Below are positions 45,775 to 54,896 of a stretch of 64,000 bases of DNA, piece after piece (positions within the stretch are counted from its first letter, which is position 1; every line of letters starts with the position of its first letter). A program made the position numbers and the translations under genes. Under the pieces are notes generated by a model. The model ran no database searches and was not told the DNA's origin. It saw only the letters and a list, made by a program, of their open reading frames with translations. The DNA lies in the NCBI RefSeq assembly GCF_030065535.1, contig NZ_JASJND010000001.1, positions 664,742-728,741 on the forward strand. The letters run 5' to 3'. This DNA is from Microbacterium dauci (GTDB taxonomy: Bacteria; Actinomycetota; Actinomycetes; Actinomycetales; Microbacteriaceae).

Positions 45775-45780
45775 TAGGCT
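45775..45780 (+). promoter_or_regulatory. -10 box TAGGCT of the ferritin-like gene, leaderless layout
   Basis: TAGGCT ends six bases before the GTG at 45787. Confidence 0.6.
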
Positions 45781-45786
45781 GGCCCG

Positions 45787-46503
45787 GTGGTGAGGTGGTT
45801 CTGGCAGCGGCGTCCGGCGCCCGGTCGCATCCTTCGGTTGCGTTCGCGCGACGAGGCGAGCGACGTCCGTCGTGTCGATTTCGAGCAGCTCGCGCCCGAC
45901 GTGTCGACGTATCTCGGCCAGGCCGCGTACCTGCAGCTCGGCTACGTCGAGACGCTGAGCGCGCTGATCGAGCGCAGCCCCGAGCTCTCCCACAAGGCCT
46001 CGCTCTCGCGCGCCGTCGGCGCGGCGCTGCTCAAGCACGAGCGCCTCGTCGAGCTGATCCGTGACCGCGGTGACGACCCACTCGCGCTCATGCTCCCGTT
46101 CCGCGAGCCGCTCGACGCGTTCCGCCTCGCGACGCACGGTGCCCGTCCGCTCGAGACGATGCTCTCGGTGCACATCACCGCGGGGATCCTCGACGACTTC
46201 TATCTGTCGCTCTCGGGCAGCTACGGCGATGCCGGCCGCCGCGCGGCATCCATCCTCCGCGCCGACGACGACCAGGCCCAGCTCGTCGCGATCATCACCG
46301 ACGCGATCGCCGCCGACGAGGAGTGGCGCGGGATGCTCAGCATGTGGGGCAGGCGGCTCGTCGGCGACACACTGCTCGTCGCGCGCGGCGCACTGCGCCC
46401 GGGCGGGCTCGACGTCAACGACGAGAAGCAGGTCGAGCCGGTGTTCACCCAGCTCCTCGGCGCGCACGCGCGTCGGATGACCGCCATCGGCCTGGAGGCC
46501 TGA
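45787..46503 (+). CDS. Ferritin-like fold protein (Rv3210c-like)
   Basis: 238 residues, almost entirely helical, with the look of a ferritin-like four-helix domain (VSTYLGQAAYLQLGYVETL, then ASLSRAVGAALLKHERLVEL and DDEEWRG-like AADEEWRGMLSMWGRRLVGD). A possible metal Glu/His set exists, but I cannot assign ligands with confidence. Such proteins lie beside DUF3107 and RhlE in many actinobacteria; the function is unknown. The double GTG start (GTGGTG) is placed by the promoter. Confidence 0.72.
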   Translation: MVRWFWQRRPAPGRILRLRSRDEASDVRRVDFEQLAPDVSTYLGQAAYLQLGYVETLSALIERSPELSHKASLSRAVGAALLKHERLVELIRDRGDDPLALMLPFREPLDAFRLATHGARPLETMLSVHITAGILDDFYLSLSGSYGDAGRRAASILRADDDQAQLVAIITDAIAADEEWRGMLSMWGRRLVGDTLLVARGALRPGGLDVNDEKQVEPVFTQLLGAHARRMTAIGLEA

Positions 46504-46539
46504 AGGCCGATCGAGACGGCGTCAGTCGGCTGCTGCTGC

Positions 46540-46604
46540 GCTCAGCCGAGACCGAGCGAAGCGCTCAGCCGAGACCGAGCGAAGCGCTCAGCCGATGCCG
46601 AGCG
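46540..46604. repeat. Tandem 23-base repeat (about 2.8 copies) with hairpin potential
   Basis: Two identical copies of a 23-base unit starting GCTCAGCCGAGACC lie at 46540-46562 and 46563-46585; a third, diverging copy starts at 46586 and covers the stop codon of the minus-strand gene. Each unit can form GAGCG-aag-CGCTC, so the array may terminate both convergent genes. Confidence 0.75.
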
Positions 46605-46878
46605 CTGCGCGCTCGCTCGCGTCGGCGCTCGCACGACGCCGACTGAGCGTACGGAGCGCGAGCGGTACGATCACCGCCGGTGCCGCGAAGGTCGCGAGCC
46701 AGGTCCACAGCGAGTCGGGACCTTGCCCTGCCCACGTGAGGATCATCCACGCGAGCGCCCCGATTGCGGTCCCCAGCAGCGGTCCGACGGCGACGCCGCG
46801 CAGGCCGCGCTGCGGGAGCGCGAAGTGTGCGGCGGTGCCGATCGACGCGCCGATGACGAGCGCGAGGACGATGAGCAT
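46588..46878 (-). CDS. Small membrane protein, unknown function
   Basis: 96 residues with three hydrophobic stretches (MLIVLALVIGASIGTAAHFA, VAVGPLLGTAIGALAWMILT, TWLATFAAPAVIVPLALRTL). The ATG is one base after the DUF3107 stop, so the two are co-transcribed. No recognised family. Confidence 0.7.
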   Translation of the reverse strand: MLIVLALVIGASIGTAAHFALPQRGLRGVAVGPLLGTAIGALAWMILTWAGQGPDSLWTWLATFAAPAVIVPLALRTLSRRRASADASERAALGIG

Positions 46879-46879
46879 G

Positions 46880-47101
46880 TCAGGCGACGAAGCCGACGCG
46901 CCGCGACTGGTCGGTGCCGACCTCGACGAACGTGATGCCCGCGGTCGGGATGAGGTAGGTGGCGCCCTTCGCATCGGCGAGGGTCACGTAGGCGGCGCCC
47001 GCGTCGAGCGCGGTCGCAACGGTGGTACGCACCGCGTCGGCGGTCTCGTTCGAATCGAAGCTGAGCTCGCGCGAGTTCGCGATGCCGATGCGGATCTCCA
47101 C
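46880..47101 (-). CDS. DUF3107 (TB9.4-like) small protein
   Basis: 73 residues, the usual size. EIRIGIANSRELSFDSNE and GATYLIPTAGITFVEVG are typical of DUF3107, a conserved actinobacterial family of unknown function (Rv3208A). The GTG start is preceded by a purine-rich GGGAAGG. It is divergent from adnA. Confidence 0.88.
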   Translation of the reverse strand: MEIRIGIANSRELSFDSNETADAVRTTVATALDAGAAYVTLADAKGATYLIPTAGITFVEVGTDQSRRVGFVA

Positions 47102-47216
47102 GGTGGTGCCTGCCTTCCCTGCCCGCCGGTGCGGGCGCAGTCCGAGCCTACGACACCGGTACCGAGCGGATGCCGCCACCGCAACGCTGTGGGCGAACGG
47201 TGTCGGCCGTGCGGGT

Positions 47217-47222
47217 TAGCGT
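47217..47222 (+). promoter_or_regulatory. -10 box TAGCGT of adnAB, leaderless layout
   Basis: TAGCGT ends six bases before the adnA ATG at 47229. Confidence 0.5.
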
Positions 47223-47228
47223 GGGCGC

Positions 47229-50200
47229 ATGGGTTCCGCTCCGACGCTCGATGCCGCCCAGCGTCGCGTGGTCGACCTCCCGGCATCCGCGAACGGCGTC
47301 GTGATCGGCGCGCCCGGGAGTGGGAAGACGACGGTTGTCGTCGAACGGATCGTGGCGCTCGTCGGCGGCGGGCTCGCACCGGAGCAGGTGATGGTGTTGA
47401 CGCCGACGCGGACGGCCGCGACCGCGCTGCGTGACCGCCTCGCGCTGGCGGTGGGCGTCGCGACCGCGGGCCCGCTGGCGCGGTCGCTCGCGGCGTTCGC
47501 ATTCCAGGTCGTCCGAGCGCACGCGGTGCACGCCGGCGACGAACCGCCGCGGCTGCTGACCGGCCCCGACGAGGACCGCATCATCGCGGATCTGCTTGCC
47601 GGCGACGCCCAGGACGAGCTCGACGGAGCCTCGCGCTGGCCGACGTGGCTCGGCACCGAGATCCGGGCGACGGCGGGGTTCCGCGCTGAGCTCCGAGCGT
47701 TCCTCGCCGAGCTGACGACGCTCGGGATCACAGCGGACGAGCTCGAACACCGTGCCGATCGCGACGATCGTGAGGTCTGGCACTCGCTCGCGTCGTTCGC
47801 CCGCGAGTACAGCGGGGTGCGCGGGCGCATGCGTGGCGCGCATCGCGACGCGGCCGGACTCATCCGTGAGGCGGTCGGACTGCTCCGAGATCGCGTCACG
47901 GGGGCGCGCCTGCTGTCGGACCTCCGCGCGATCGTCGTCGACGACGCCCAGGAGCTCACGCTCGGCGGCGTCGAGCTGCTCGAGGCGTGCCGCAGCCACG
48001 GTGTCGCGGTCCTGGCAGTCGGCGACCCGGATGTCGGGTCGGGCTCATTCCGCGGCGCGCGGCCCGAGAACTTCGCGCGGCTCGCGGTCGACACCCATGT
48101 GCTCGACGGCGCGCACCGTGGGACGAGGATGCAGCGAGATCTCGTCGCCGAGGTGACGGCGCGGATCGGTGCCGCCGGCCTCGTGGCGCACCGCCGCGCG
48201 CCCGGTGGTGCGCCACCGGACGGGAGCGTGCGTGCGTTCGCGCTGCGCTCGCGCGCCGAGGAGTACGACCACATCGCACGGCTGCTCCGCGAACGGCACG
48301 TGCACGACGGCGTGCCGTGGGAGCAGTGCGCCGTCATCGCACACGACACGCGACAAGTCACCGCCCTTGAATCCGAGCTCGCCGCGCGCGACGTCCCGAC
48401 GGCCGCGATCGGTCCGGCACGGTCGTTCGCCGACACCGCGATCGTTCGGGAACTCCTGCGTGCCGTGGTCGTCTCCGCTCGTGACGACGACGAGTGGGAT
48501 GCCGACGACGTCCAGGACCTCCTCTCCGGTGGTGGGCTCGACCCCGTCGAACTCCGCCGGCTGCGCACCGCACTGCGACACCACGAGCTCACGGAAGGGG
48601 GCGACCGCGGCGCCCGCGAGCTGCTGGCGTCCGGGGTGCGGCATCCGCTCGAGTTCGATCTCATCGACACACCCGAAGCGCGCCGCGCCGCGCGGATCGC
48701 GCGGACGGTCGCCGACCTCCGCGAACAGCAGGGGCGCGGCGCGACGGCGCACGAGCTGCTGTGGACCGTGTGGGAGCAGCAGGGGCGCGAGCGTCCGCTC
48801 CGCGTCGCCGCCGACGGCCACGGTCCGCTCGCGGAGCAGGCGAGGCGCGACCTCGACGCCGTCGTCGCGCTCTTCGAGGCCGCCAAGCGTCACGGCGAGC
48901 GCGAAGACGGCACGCTGCCCGTCGACTACCTGCGCGCGGTGCTCGACTCCGAGGTCGCGGAAGACCGCCTCGCGACGTCGGTCCGGGCGAGCGGCGTCCA
49001 GGTCTCGACGCCGGCGGGTGCGCTCGGGCTCGAGTTCGACACCGTCGTCGTCGCCGGTGTGCAGGACGGCGTCTGGCCGAACCTGCGGGTGCGCGGCGGG
49101 CTGCTCGACACGTGGCTCCTCGCCGACGACGCGGACAACGCGCTCGACCGCCGCCGCACGGTGCTGCACGACGAGCTGCGGCTGTTCGCCCGCGCGGTGT
49201 CACGGGCGCGGTCCCGCCTCGTCGTGACCGCGGTCGACGACGACGACACCGGGCCGAGTGCGTTACTCGACCTGCTGCCGCCCGCTGAGCCCGCGCCGCG
49301 GGAAGCGGGGCATCCGCTGACGCTCCGCGGCCTCGTGGCGCAGCACCGTCGTACGCTCACCGACCCGCGCGCGGGCAGCGCTGCCCGGGAGCACGCCGCA
49401 GGTCAGCTCGCCTTGCTGGCGGATGCCGGTGTCGCCGGCGCCGACCCGGGCGAGTGGTACGGCGTCGCCGCGCCGACCTCCGACGCAGCGCTGCGCGACC
49501 TCGACGTCGCGCCCGTTCGGGTATCGCCGTCGCGGATCCACGCGCTCGAGGAATGCCAACTCGACTGGGTGATCGGCGATCTCGGTGGGGATCCCGGGAC
49601 GGCGACGGCCGGTGTCGGCACACTGCTGCACGCCGCGCTCGAACACATCGCCGTGTCGGATGAGGCGGCGCTGTGGGCCTTCGTGGATGCACGCTGGTCG
49701 CAGCTCGACTTCGAATCGGGGTGGGTCGACGAGTCGGAGCGGCGACGCGCACGCGACCTGGTGTCGCGCCTCGCTTCCTACCTCCGCGACGTCGAACGCA
49801 GCGGCGGCGAGCTCATCGGTGCCGAGCGGACCTTTGAGGTGGAGGTTCCCGTCGAGGGTGCCGCGCACCCCGCTGTGCTCCGGGGCTCGATCGACCGGGT
49901 CGAGCGGCTCCCGGACGGCCGCGTCGTGATCGTGGACCTCAAGACCGGACGCAGCGAGGCGACGGGGGACGGCGCCGCGATCGACAACCCGCAACTCGCC
50001 GCGTACCAGCTGGCCTTCGAAGCAGGCGCCATCCCTGCCGCGGGCGACGCGGAATCCGCCGGGGCGAAACTCGTCGTCCTCAAGCAGAAGCAGAAGTCCC
50101 CCTACGCGCAGCCCACCCAGCCGCCGTTCGACGAGGAGACGCGCGCTGCGTTCGTCGGCCGGATCCACCGCGCGGTCGAGATCATGCAGGGGACGAGTTT

Positions 50201-50288
50201 CGAGGCTCCCTACGAGGCGCACTGCCGCGACGACCACACCCGCGGCCTCTGCCGCATCCACACGGTGGGGCCGGTGAGTGCCTCATGA
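47229..50288 (+). CDS. adnA: AdnA-like helicase-nuclease subunit
   Basis: 1019 residues: an N-terminal UvrD-like motor and a C-terminal RecB-type nuclease. Walker A is GAPGSGKTT (Lys33). Walker B reads IVVDDAQE (Asp238-Asp239), with Asp in place of the usual Glu. The nuclease site has VIVDLKTGRSE (Asp903) followed by NPQLAAYQLA. As part of AdnAB it would resect double-strand breaks in place of RecBCD. The order adnA-adnB matches Rv3202c-Rv3201c, and the stop overlaps the adnB ATG (ATGA). Confidence 0.92.
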   Translation: MGSAPTLDAAQRRVVDLPASANGVVIGAPGSGKTTVVVERIVALVGGGLAPEQVMVLTPTRTAATALRDRLALAVGVATAGPLARSLAAFAFQVVRAHAVHAGDEPPRLLTGPDEDRIIADLLAGDAQDELDGASRWPTWLGTEIRATAGFRAELRAFLAELTTLGITADELEHRADRDDREVWHSLASFAREYSGVRGRMRGAHRDAAGLIREAVGLLRDRVTGARLLSDLRAIVVDDAQELTLGGVELLEACRSHGVAVLAVGDPDVGSGSFRGARPENFARLAVDTHVLDGAHRGTRMQRDLVAEVTARIGAAGLVAHRRAPGGAPPDGSVRAFALRSRAEEYDHIARLLRERHVHDGVPWEQCAVIAHDTRQVTALESELAARDVPTAAIGPARSFADTAIVRELLRAVVVSARDDDEWDADDVQDLLSGGGLDPVELRRLRTALRHHELTEGGDRGARELLASGVRHPLEFDLIDTPEARRAARIARTVADLREQQGRGATAHELLWTVWEQQGRERPLRVAADGHGPLAEQARRDLDAVVALFEAAKRHGEREDGTLPVDYLRAVLDSEVAEDRLATSVRASGVQVSTPAGALGLEFDTVVVAGVQDGVWPNLRVRGGLLDTWLLADDADNALDRRRTVLHDELRLFARAVSRARSRLVVTAVDDDDTGPSALLDLLPPAEPAPREAGHPLTLRGLVAQHRRTLTDPRAGSAAREHAAGQLALLADAGVAGADPGEWYGVAAPTSDAALRDLDVAPVRVSPSRIHALEECQLDWVIGDLGGDPGTATAGVGTLLHAALEHIAVSDEAALWAFVDARWSQLDFESGWVDESERRRARDLVSRLASYLRDVERSGGELIGAERTFEVEVPVEGAAHPAVLRGSIDRVERLPDGRVVIVDLKTGRSEATGDGAAIDNPQLAAYQLAFEAGAIPAAGDAESAGAKLVVLKQKQKSPYAQPTQPPFDEETRAAFVGRIHRAVEIMQGTSFEAPYEAHCRDDHTRGLCRIHTVGPVSAS

Positions 50289-53200
50289 CGATCAGTCCCG
50301 AGGCGATCGCCGCGGCGCTCGGCCAGTTCCCGCCGACACCGGAGCAGGCGGCGGTGATCGCCGCGCCGCTCGCACCGGCCCTCGTCGTCGCGGGTGCCGG
50401 CAGCGGCAAGACCGAGACGATGGCGGGCCGCGTCGTGTGGCTCGTCGCGAACGGGCTCGTCCGCCGCGACCAGGTGCTCGGGCTGACCTTCACGCGCAAG
50501 GCCGCCGGTGAGCTCGGCGAGCGGATCGGCAGACGGCTGCAACGGCTCGCGGAGTTCGAGCGGCGCGGTCTGCTGGTCGAGTTCCCGGCACTCCACGCAG
50601 CCGGACGCCTCGACGTGTTCGGTCGGCTCGAACGTGCGGGCGCCCCCGAAGCGGAGCGACGCGCCGCGCTCGATGCACTCGCGCCGTCGCCGTCATCGCC
50701 CCCGGACGCCGACGCGCTCCTCGACCGCCCCACGATCGCGACGTACAACAGCTTCGCCGATGCGATCGTCCGCGAGCATGCCGTGCGGATCGGCCGGGAT
50801 GCCGACGCTGTGGTGCTCAGCGAGTCGGCGGCGTGGCTGCTGATGCGGCAGGTCGTCTACGCGTCGGACGACCCACGACTGCCGGACCGCATCGAGCGTC
50901 CGTCGACCATCATCGACGCCGCGCTCCGCGTCGCACGCGACCGCGTCGACAACCGCGCCGACCTCGACGAACTCGAGGCGTTCGCGGATGCCTTCCAGGA
51001 CGTCCTCGAGCGCCCGTCCGAGAACAGTCGCACGACGGTGTACGCGGACATCCGCGCGGCCGCCGAGAAGGTCGGCGGGCTGGGCGTGCTCGTCGGGCTC
51101 GCGCGCGCCTACGACGACGAGAAGCGGAGGCGCGGCGTGATCGACTTCTCGGACCAGGTCGCCGGCGCGGCATCCGTCGTCGACGCGCACCGCGCCGTCG
51201 GGGACGACCTGCGCGAGCGCTATCGCGTCGTTCTGCTCGACGAGTACCAGGACACCTCGGTTGTCCAGACCGACCTGCTCTCGGGGCTCTTCGCAGGGAC
51301 TGCCGTGATGGCCGTCGGCGACCCCCACCAGTCGATCTACGGGTGGCGCGGCGCCAGCGCCGGCAACCTCGGCGACTTCGCCGCCGCGTTCCAGGGTGAC
51401 GCACACGCGACGACCTATTCACTGCTGACGAGCTGGCGCAACAGCGTCGACGTGCTGCGTGCGGCCACTGCCGTGCTCGCGCCACTCGCGGCATCCGCTC
51501 CGGTCGAGGTCGGAACGCTCCGGCCGCGGCCCGACGCGCCGCAGGGGCACGTCGAGGTCGTGGTCGACACCGATGTCGAGGCCGAAGCGGATCGCGTCGC
51601 TGCGTGGTTCGATGAGGTTCGCGGCGCTCGACGGGGCGCCGGGCACGGCACGACCGGCGCGGTGCTCCTGCGCAGCAAGCGGCACATGCAGCGCTTCGCC
51701 GATGCGCTGGGCAGGCGCGGCATCCCGCATCGCATCCTCGGCCTCGGCGGCCTCCTGTCGACTCCCGAGGTGGTCGATGTCGTCGCGGCACTCCGCGTGA
51801 TCGCCGATCCACGCGCCGGCTCGCCGCTCATCCGATTGCTCGCGGGCCCACGCTGGGCGATCGGGCTCGCCGACCTGCGCGAGCTGTCGAGCCTCGCCGA
51901 CCGGCTCTCACGACACGACACGGCACTGCAACCGCTCGCCGCCGACGTCGCCGAGGGCATGCGCTCGTCGGCCGGCGACGAACGCGGATCGATCGTCCTT
52001 GCACTCGACTTCATCGCCCGACAGAAGGCCGACCACGGGTGGCTCGCCGGTTTCACGGATGCCGCACGCACGCGACTCCGCGACGCCGGTGCGGTCTTCG
52101 CGGGGCTGCGCCGCGCCGCGGCGCTGCCGATTCCCGAGCTCGTGCGACTCGTCGAGGCCGAGCTGCGGCTCGATGTGGAGCTCGCTGCGAACGAGGCGCG
52201 CGGGCCGGCGCGGATCGCCGGCGATCAGCTGCGCGCGTTCGTCGACGAACTGCAAGGGTTCCTGCAGACCGAGGAGCGCGGGTCGCTCTCGGCACTGCTG
52301 GCATGGCTCGACCGCGCCGAGCGGCTCGACGAGTTCGCACCTCGCACCGAGCCCCCCGAGGACGACGTTGTGCAGCTCCTCACGATCCACGGGTCGAAGG
52401 GGCTCGAGTGGGACGCCGTCGCCGTGGTCCGCGGCGTGGAGGACGAACTGCCATCGGCGCTGCGCGACAAACAGGGCTGGCTCGGATTCGGCGTGCTCCC
52501 GTTCCCATTCCGCGGCGACCGCGCGTGGCTCCCCGAGTTCGCGTGGCGGGAGCATCAGTCCGAGACGCAGCAGGAACTCAAAACCGCACTCGCCCGATAT
52601 CACGAGGGCATCAAGGAGCGGCACCTCGCCGAAGAGCGCCGGCTCGCCTATGTCGCAGTTACGCGTGCCCGTGAGCACCTCCTGCTGACGGGGTCACCGT
52701 GGGCGGGGACGAAGCAGCCGCGGCGGACGAGCCGGTTCCTAGTCGAGATCGCAGCAGAACTCGGCATCGACCTGCCCGACCTCGATGTCGGCGACAACCC
52801 GTTCGACGGGGCGAGGGCGACCCTTCAGTGGCCGCTCGATCCGCTCGGCGCCCGTCGCTCAGGCGTCGAGCGGGGTGCTGCCGACGTCCGCGCCGCGCAG
52901 GGGGCCCCGCGGCACGAGCCGACGCGCGACCTCGAGCTCCTCCTTGCCGAGCGTGCGGCCCGCCTCGCGGGTCACGACACGCCCGCGCCGACCCGGATCC
53001 CGGCGTCGCGGTACAAGGAGTTCGTCGCCGACTACGCGGCAGCCGCCGTCGCCGTGCACCGCCCGTTGCCGGAGCGGCCCTATCGGCAGACGCGGCTGGG
53101 CACGATCTTCCACGCCTGGGTCGAGCGCAGGTCGGGCCTTGTCGCCTCGGCCCGCTCGAGCGACGACACACTGTGGGACGAGGACGAGGAGCGCACGGGG

Positions 53201-53566
53201 AGCGTCAACGAAGCCGATGCCGCCGCCCTCGCACGACTGCAGGAGGCGTTCCTCGCCTCGGAGTGGGCGGAGCTCCAGCCGATCGCCGTGGAGACAGAGA
53301 TCGATTTCACCGATCCCGACGCGTTCGGCGACGGCCGCGCACACGTCATCATCTGCAAGCTCGACGCCGTCTACCGCCGCGGTGACCGCATCGAGATCGT
53401 CGACTGGAAGACGGGGCGTCCACCGCGCACCGCGGCAGAGCGTGCCGAGCGGATGCTGCAGCTCGAGCTCTACCGACGCGCGTACCACGTGCGACACGGT
53501 GTCCCGGTCGAGCAGATCGACGTCGTGCTCTTCTACGTCGGTGACGGCGTGATCCTGCGCGGGTGA
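50285..53566 (+). CDS. adnB: AdnB-like helicase-nuclease subunit
   Basis: 1093 residues, close to the Mycobacterium AdnB length as I recall. Walker A is GAGSGKTET (Lys42), Walker B is LLDEYQDTS (Asp319, Glu320), and other superfamily 1 motifs include VGDPHQSIYGWRG, TIHGSKGLEWD and RLAYVAVTRA. The nuclease domain has VETEIDF, VDWKTGRPPR (Asp1040) and QLELYRRAY. With intact motor and nuclease residues it is probably the leading motor of the heterodimer. It ends 23 bases from the convergent kinase-like gene. Confidence 0.95.
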   Translation: MTISPEAIAAALGQFPPTPEQAAVIAAPLAPALVVAGAGSGKTETMAGRVVWLVANGLVRRDQVLGLTFTRKAAGELGERIGRRLQRLAEFERRGLLVEFPALHAAGRLDVFGRLERAGAPEAERRAALDALAPSPSSPPDADALLDRPTIATYNSFADAIVREHAVRIGRDADAVVLSESAAWLLMRQVVYASDDPRLPDRIERPSTIIDAALRVARDRVDNRADLDELEAFADAFQDVLERPSENSRTTVYADIRAAAEKVGGLGVLVGLARAYDDEKRRRGVIDFSDQVAGAASVVDAHRAVGDDLRERYRVVLLDEYQDTSVVQTDLLSGLFAGTAVMAVGDPHQSIYGWRGASAGNLGDFAAAFQGDAHATTYSLLTSWRNSVDVLRAATAVLAPLAASAPVEVGTLRPRPDAPQGHVEVVVDTDVEAEADRVAAWFDEVRGARRGAGHGTTGAVLLRSKRHMQRFADALGRRGIPHRILGLGGLLSTPEVVDVVAALRVIADPRAGSPLIRLLAGPRWAIGLADLRELSSLADRLSRHDTALQPLAADVAEGMRSSAGDERGSIVLALDFIARQKADHGWLAGFTDAARTRLRDAGAVFAGLRRAAALPIPELVRLVEAELRLDVELAANEARGPARIAGDQLRAFVDELQGFLQTEERGSLSALLAWLDRAERLDEFAPRTEPPEDDVVQLLTIHGSKGLEWDAVAVVRGVEDELPSALRDKQGWLGFGVLPFPFRGDRAWLPEFAWREHQSETQQELKTALARYHEGIKERHLAEERRLAYVAVTRAREHLLLTGSPWAGTKQPRRTSRFLVEIAAELGIDLPDLDVGDNPFDGARATLQWPLDPLGARRSGVERGAADVRAAQGAPRHEPTRDLELLLAERAARLAGHDTPAPTRIPASRYKEFVADYAAAAVAVHRPLPERPYRQTRLGTIFHAWVERRSGLVASARSSDDTLWDEDEERTGSVNEADAAALARLQEAFLASEWAELQPIAVETEIDFTDPDAFGDGRAHVIICKLDAVYRRGDRIEIVDWKTGRPPRTAAERAERMLQLELYRRAYHVRHGVPVEQIDVVLFYVGDGVILRG

Positions 53567-53589
53567 AGGGCGCGACTCAGCGCGATCGC

Positions 53590-54831
53590 TCAGGCGGTGC
53601 CGGTCCAGCGACGCAGCGCGTTCCGGGCGGCGTCGTCGGGGTCGCGGTCGTCGTCCTCGTCGGTGGCGGGCGCTGACCACTCCGCGGCATCCGTCGTCAC
53701 GGGCCACTCGGCGGATTCGATCGGCTGCGTCTCGTCGCCCGACCGGTCGTCGTCCTCGTCGTCGAAGAGGTCCATCGAACCGGGGTCGTACGCGTCGGTC
53801 TGCATCGACGTGTCGACGGCGGCATCGCGCGCGTCGGGCACCCGACCGAGCGCCGCGAACGCGTCGTCGACGGTCACGGGTGCGGCGGCGATCGCCGGCT
53901 CATCGCGGACGCTGTCGTCGAGCGATGTGAGCAGGGCGACGGCGTCGTCCATGATCGACTCCGAGCCGGCCTCGTGGCCGTGCACGAGCCACTTCGCGAA
54001 CTCCAGCTCCGCGTGCAGTCGCGCACGCTCGGCGAGCATCGCGTCGGGGGCGCGGCCCGCGGATGCCGCGTACGCCGCCACCACATCGGTGGCGGCATCC
54101 GGTGCGGACGAGATCCACCGGAGGTCCTCGGCGGGATCGCCGACGCGGAGCCCTGCCCACGAGAGGAGCCCCGAGATGGTGGGCACGTCGTCGACGTCGA
54201 CGAAGGTGAACGACGAGGGATCGACTCCGCCGAGGGTCACCGTCGGCTCGAAGCGCCACAGCGTGTCGACAGCGAGCGCACGGCTCCAGCGTCGGAGCAA
54301 GCCGAACGGCAGGCGTCCGGTCGCTTCAGCGCGGTCGAGCAGCCGCTCGGTGTCGCCTTGCACCTGCGCGGCGGTCGACACGGGGACCCCGGCCCCCTGC
54401 ACGATCGAGGCGGGGAGGTCGTGGACGGCGGCGATCGCGCCGGCCAACGCGGAGGCGACGCCACGGCCGGCGGGCACGTGCGCGGCATCCACTCGATAGC
54501 CGTCGAGATGGGTGAAAACTCGGGCGATCCGGTCGCCGAGGCGCGCGCGCCCCAGGACGTCGGGCGCGCGGAAGCCGATGACCGAGCGGACGCCCGTGGT
54601 CAGCGCGGCGAGGGCGCGTTCTTCGAGCGCGAGATCGTTCTCTGCGTCGGCGGTGATGGGCACGCGGACGACGAGTCGGCGATCGTCGTCAGTGCGCAGG
54701 AGGGCGCTGTCGTAGCGCCCGGTGGCGTGCTCGGTGAGCGCCGCGGCGCTGACGAAGCGGGCGCCCTCGGTGCCGGTCCCCGAGAGAGCGGCCGTCGCCG
54801 CCGCGGCTAGAGTGAGGGGTGAGCGTGCCAT
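53590..54831 (-). CDS. Aminoglycoside/macrolide phosphotransferase-fold protein
   Basis: 413 residues. The first 290 look like an APH/Mph kinase fold: LLRTDDDRRLVVRVPI (N-lobe strand with Lys/Arg region), LAGAIAAVHDLPA and VDVDDVPTISGLLSWAGLRV near the expected C-lobe. A clear HGDLHxxN catalytic loop is not seen; the corresponding text is GGVDPSSFTFVDVDDV. It is therefore more likely a non-resistance relative or an inactive kinase. The last 100 residues are acidic and disordered. It occupies the place of Rv3200c between adnB and nudC. Confidence 0.65.
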   Translation of the reverse strand: MARSPLTLAAAATAALSGTGTEGARFVSAAALTEHATGRYDSALLRTDDDRRLVVRVPITADAENDLALEERALAALTTGVRSVIGFRAPDVLGRARLGDRIARVFTHLDGYRVDAAHVPAGRGVASALAGAIAAVHDLPASIVQGAGVPVSTAAQVQGDTERLLDRAEATGRLPFGLLRRWSRALAVDTLWRFEPTVTLGGVDPSSFTFVDVDDVPTISGLLSWAGLRVGDPAEDLRWISSAPDAATDVVAAYAASAGRAPDAMLAERARLHAELEFAKWLVHGHEAGSESIMDDAVALLTSLDDSVRDEPAIAAAPVTVDDAFAALGRVPDARDAAVDTSMQTDAYDPGSMDLFDDEDDDRSGDETQPIESAEWPVTTDAAEWSAPATDEDDDRDPDDAARNALRRWTGTA

Positions 54832-54838
54832 GCCCCCA

Positions 54839-54844
54839 AGGGTA
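54839..54844 (-). promoter_or_regulatory. -10 box TACCCT of the kinase-like gene, leaderless layout
   Basis: On the minus strand TACCCT ends seven bases before the ATG at 54831. Confidence 0.45.
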
Positions 54845-54896
54845 GGTCGGCGATGCCCCCGCGCTCCTGCGCCACGCCCGCAAGAGAGGTCCTCGG

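Noticed and set aside
53590..54831. Antibiotic resistance phosphotransferase
   Set aside because: The fold resembles APH/Mph but the catalytic loop is not recognisable and the context is DNA repair and housekeeping.
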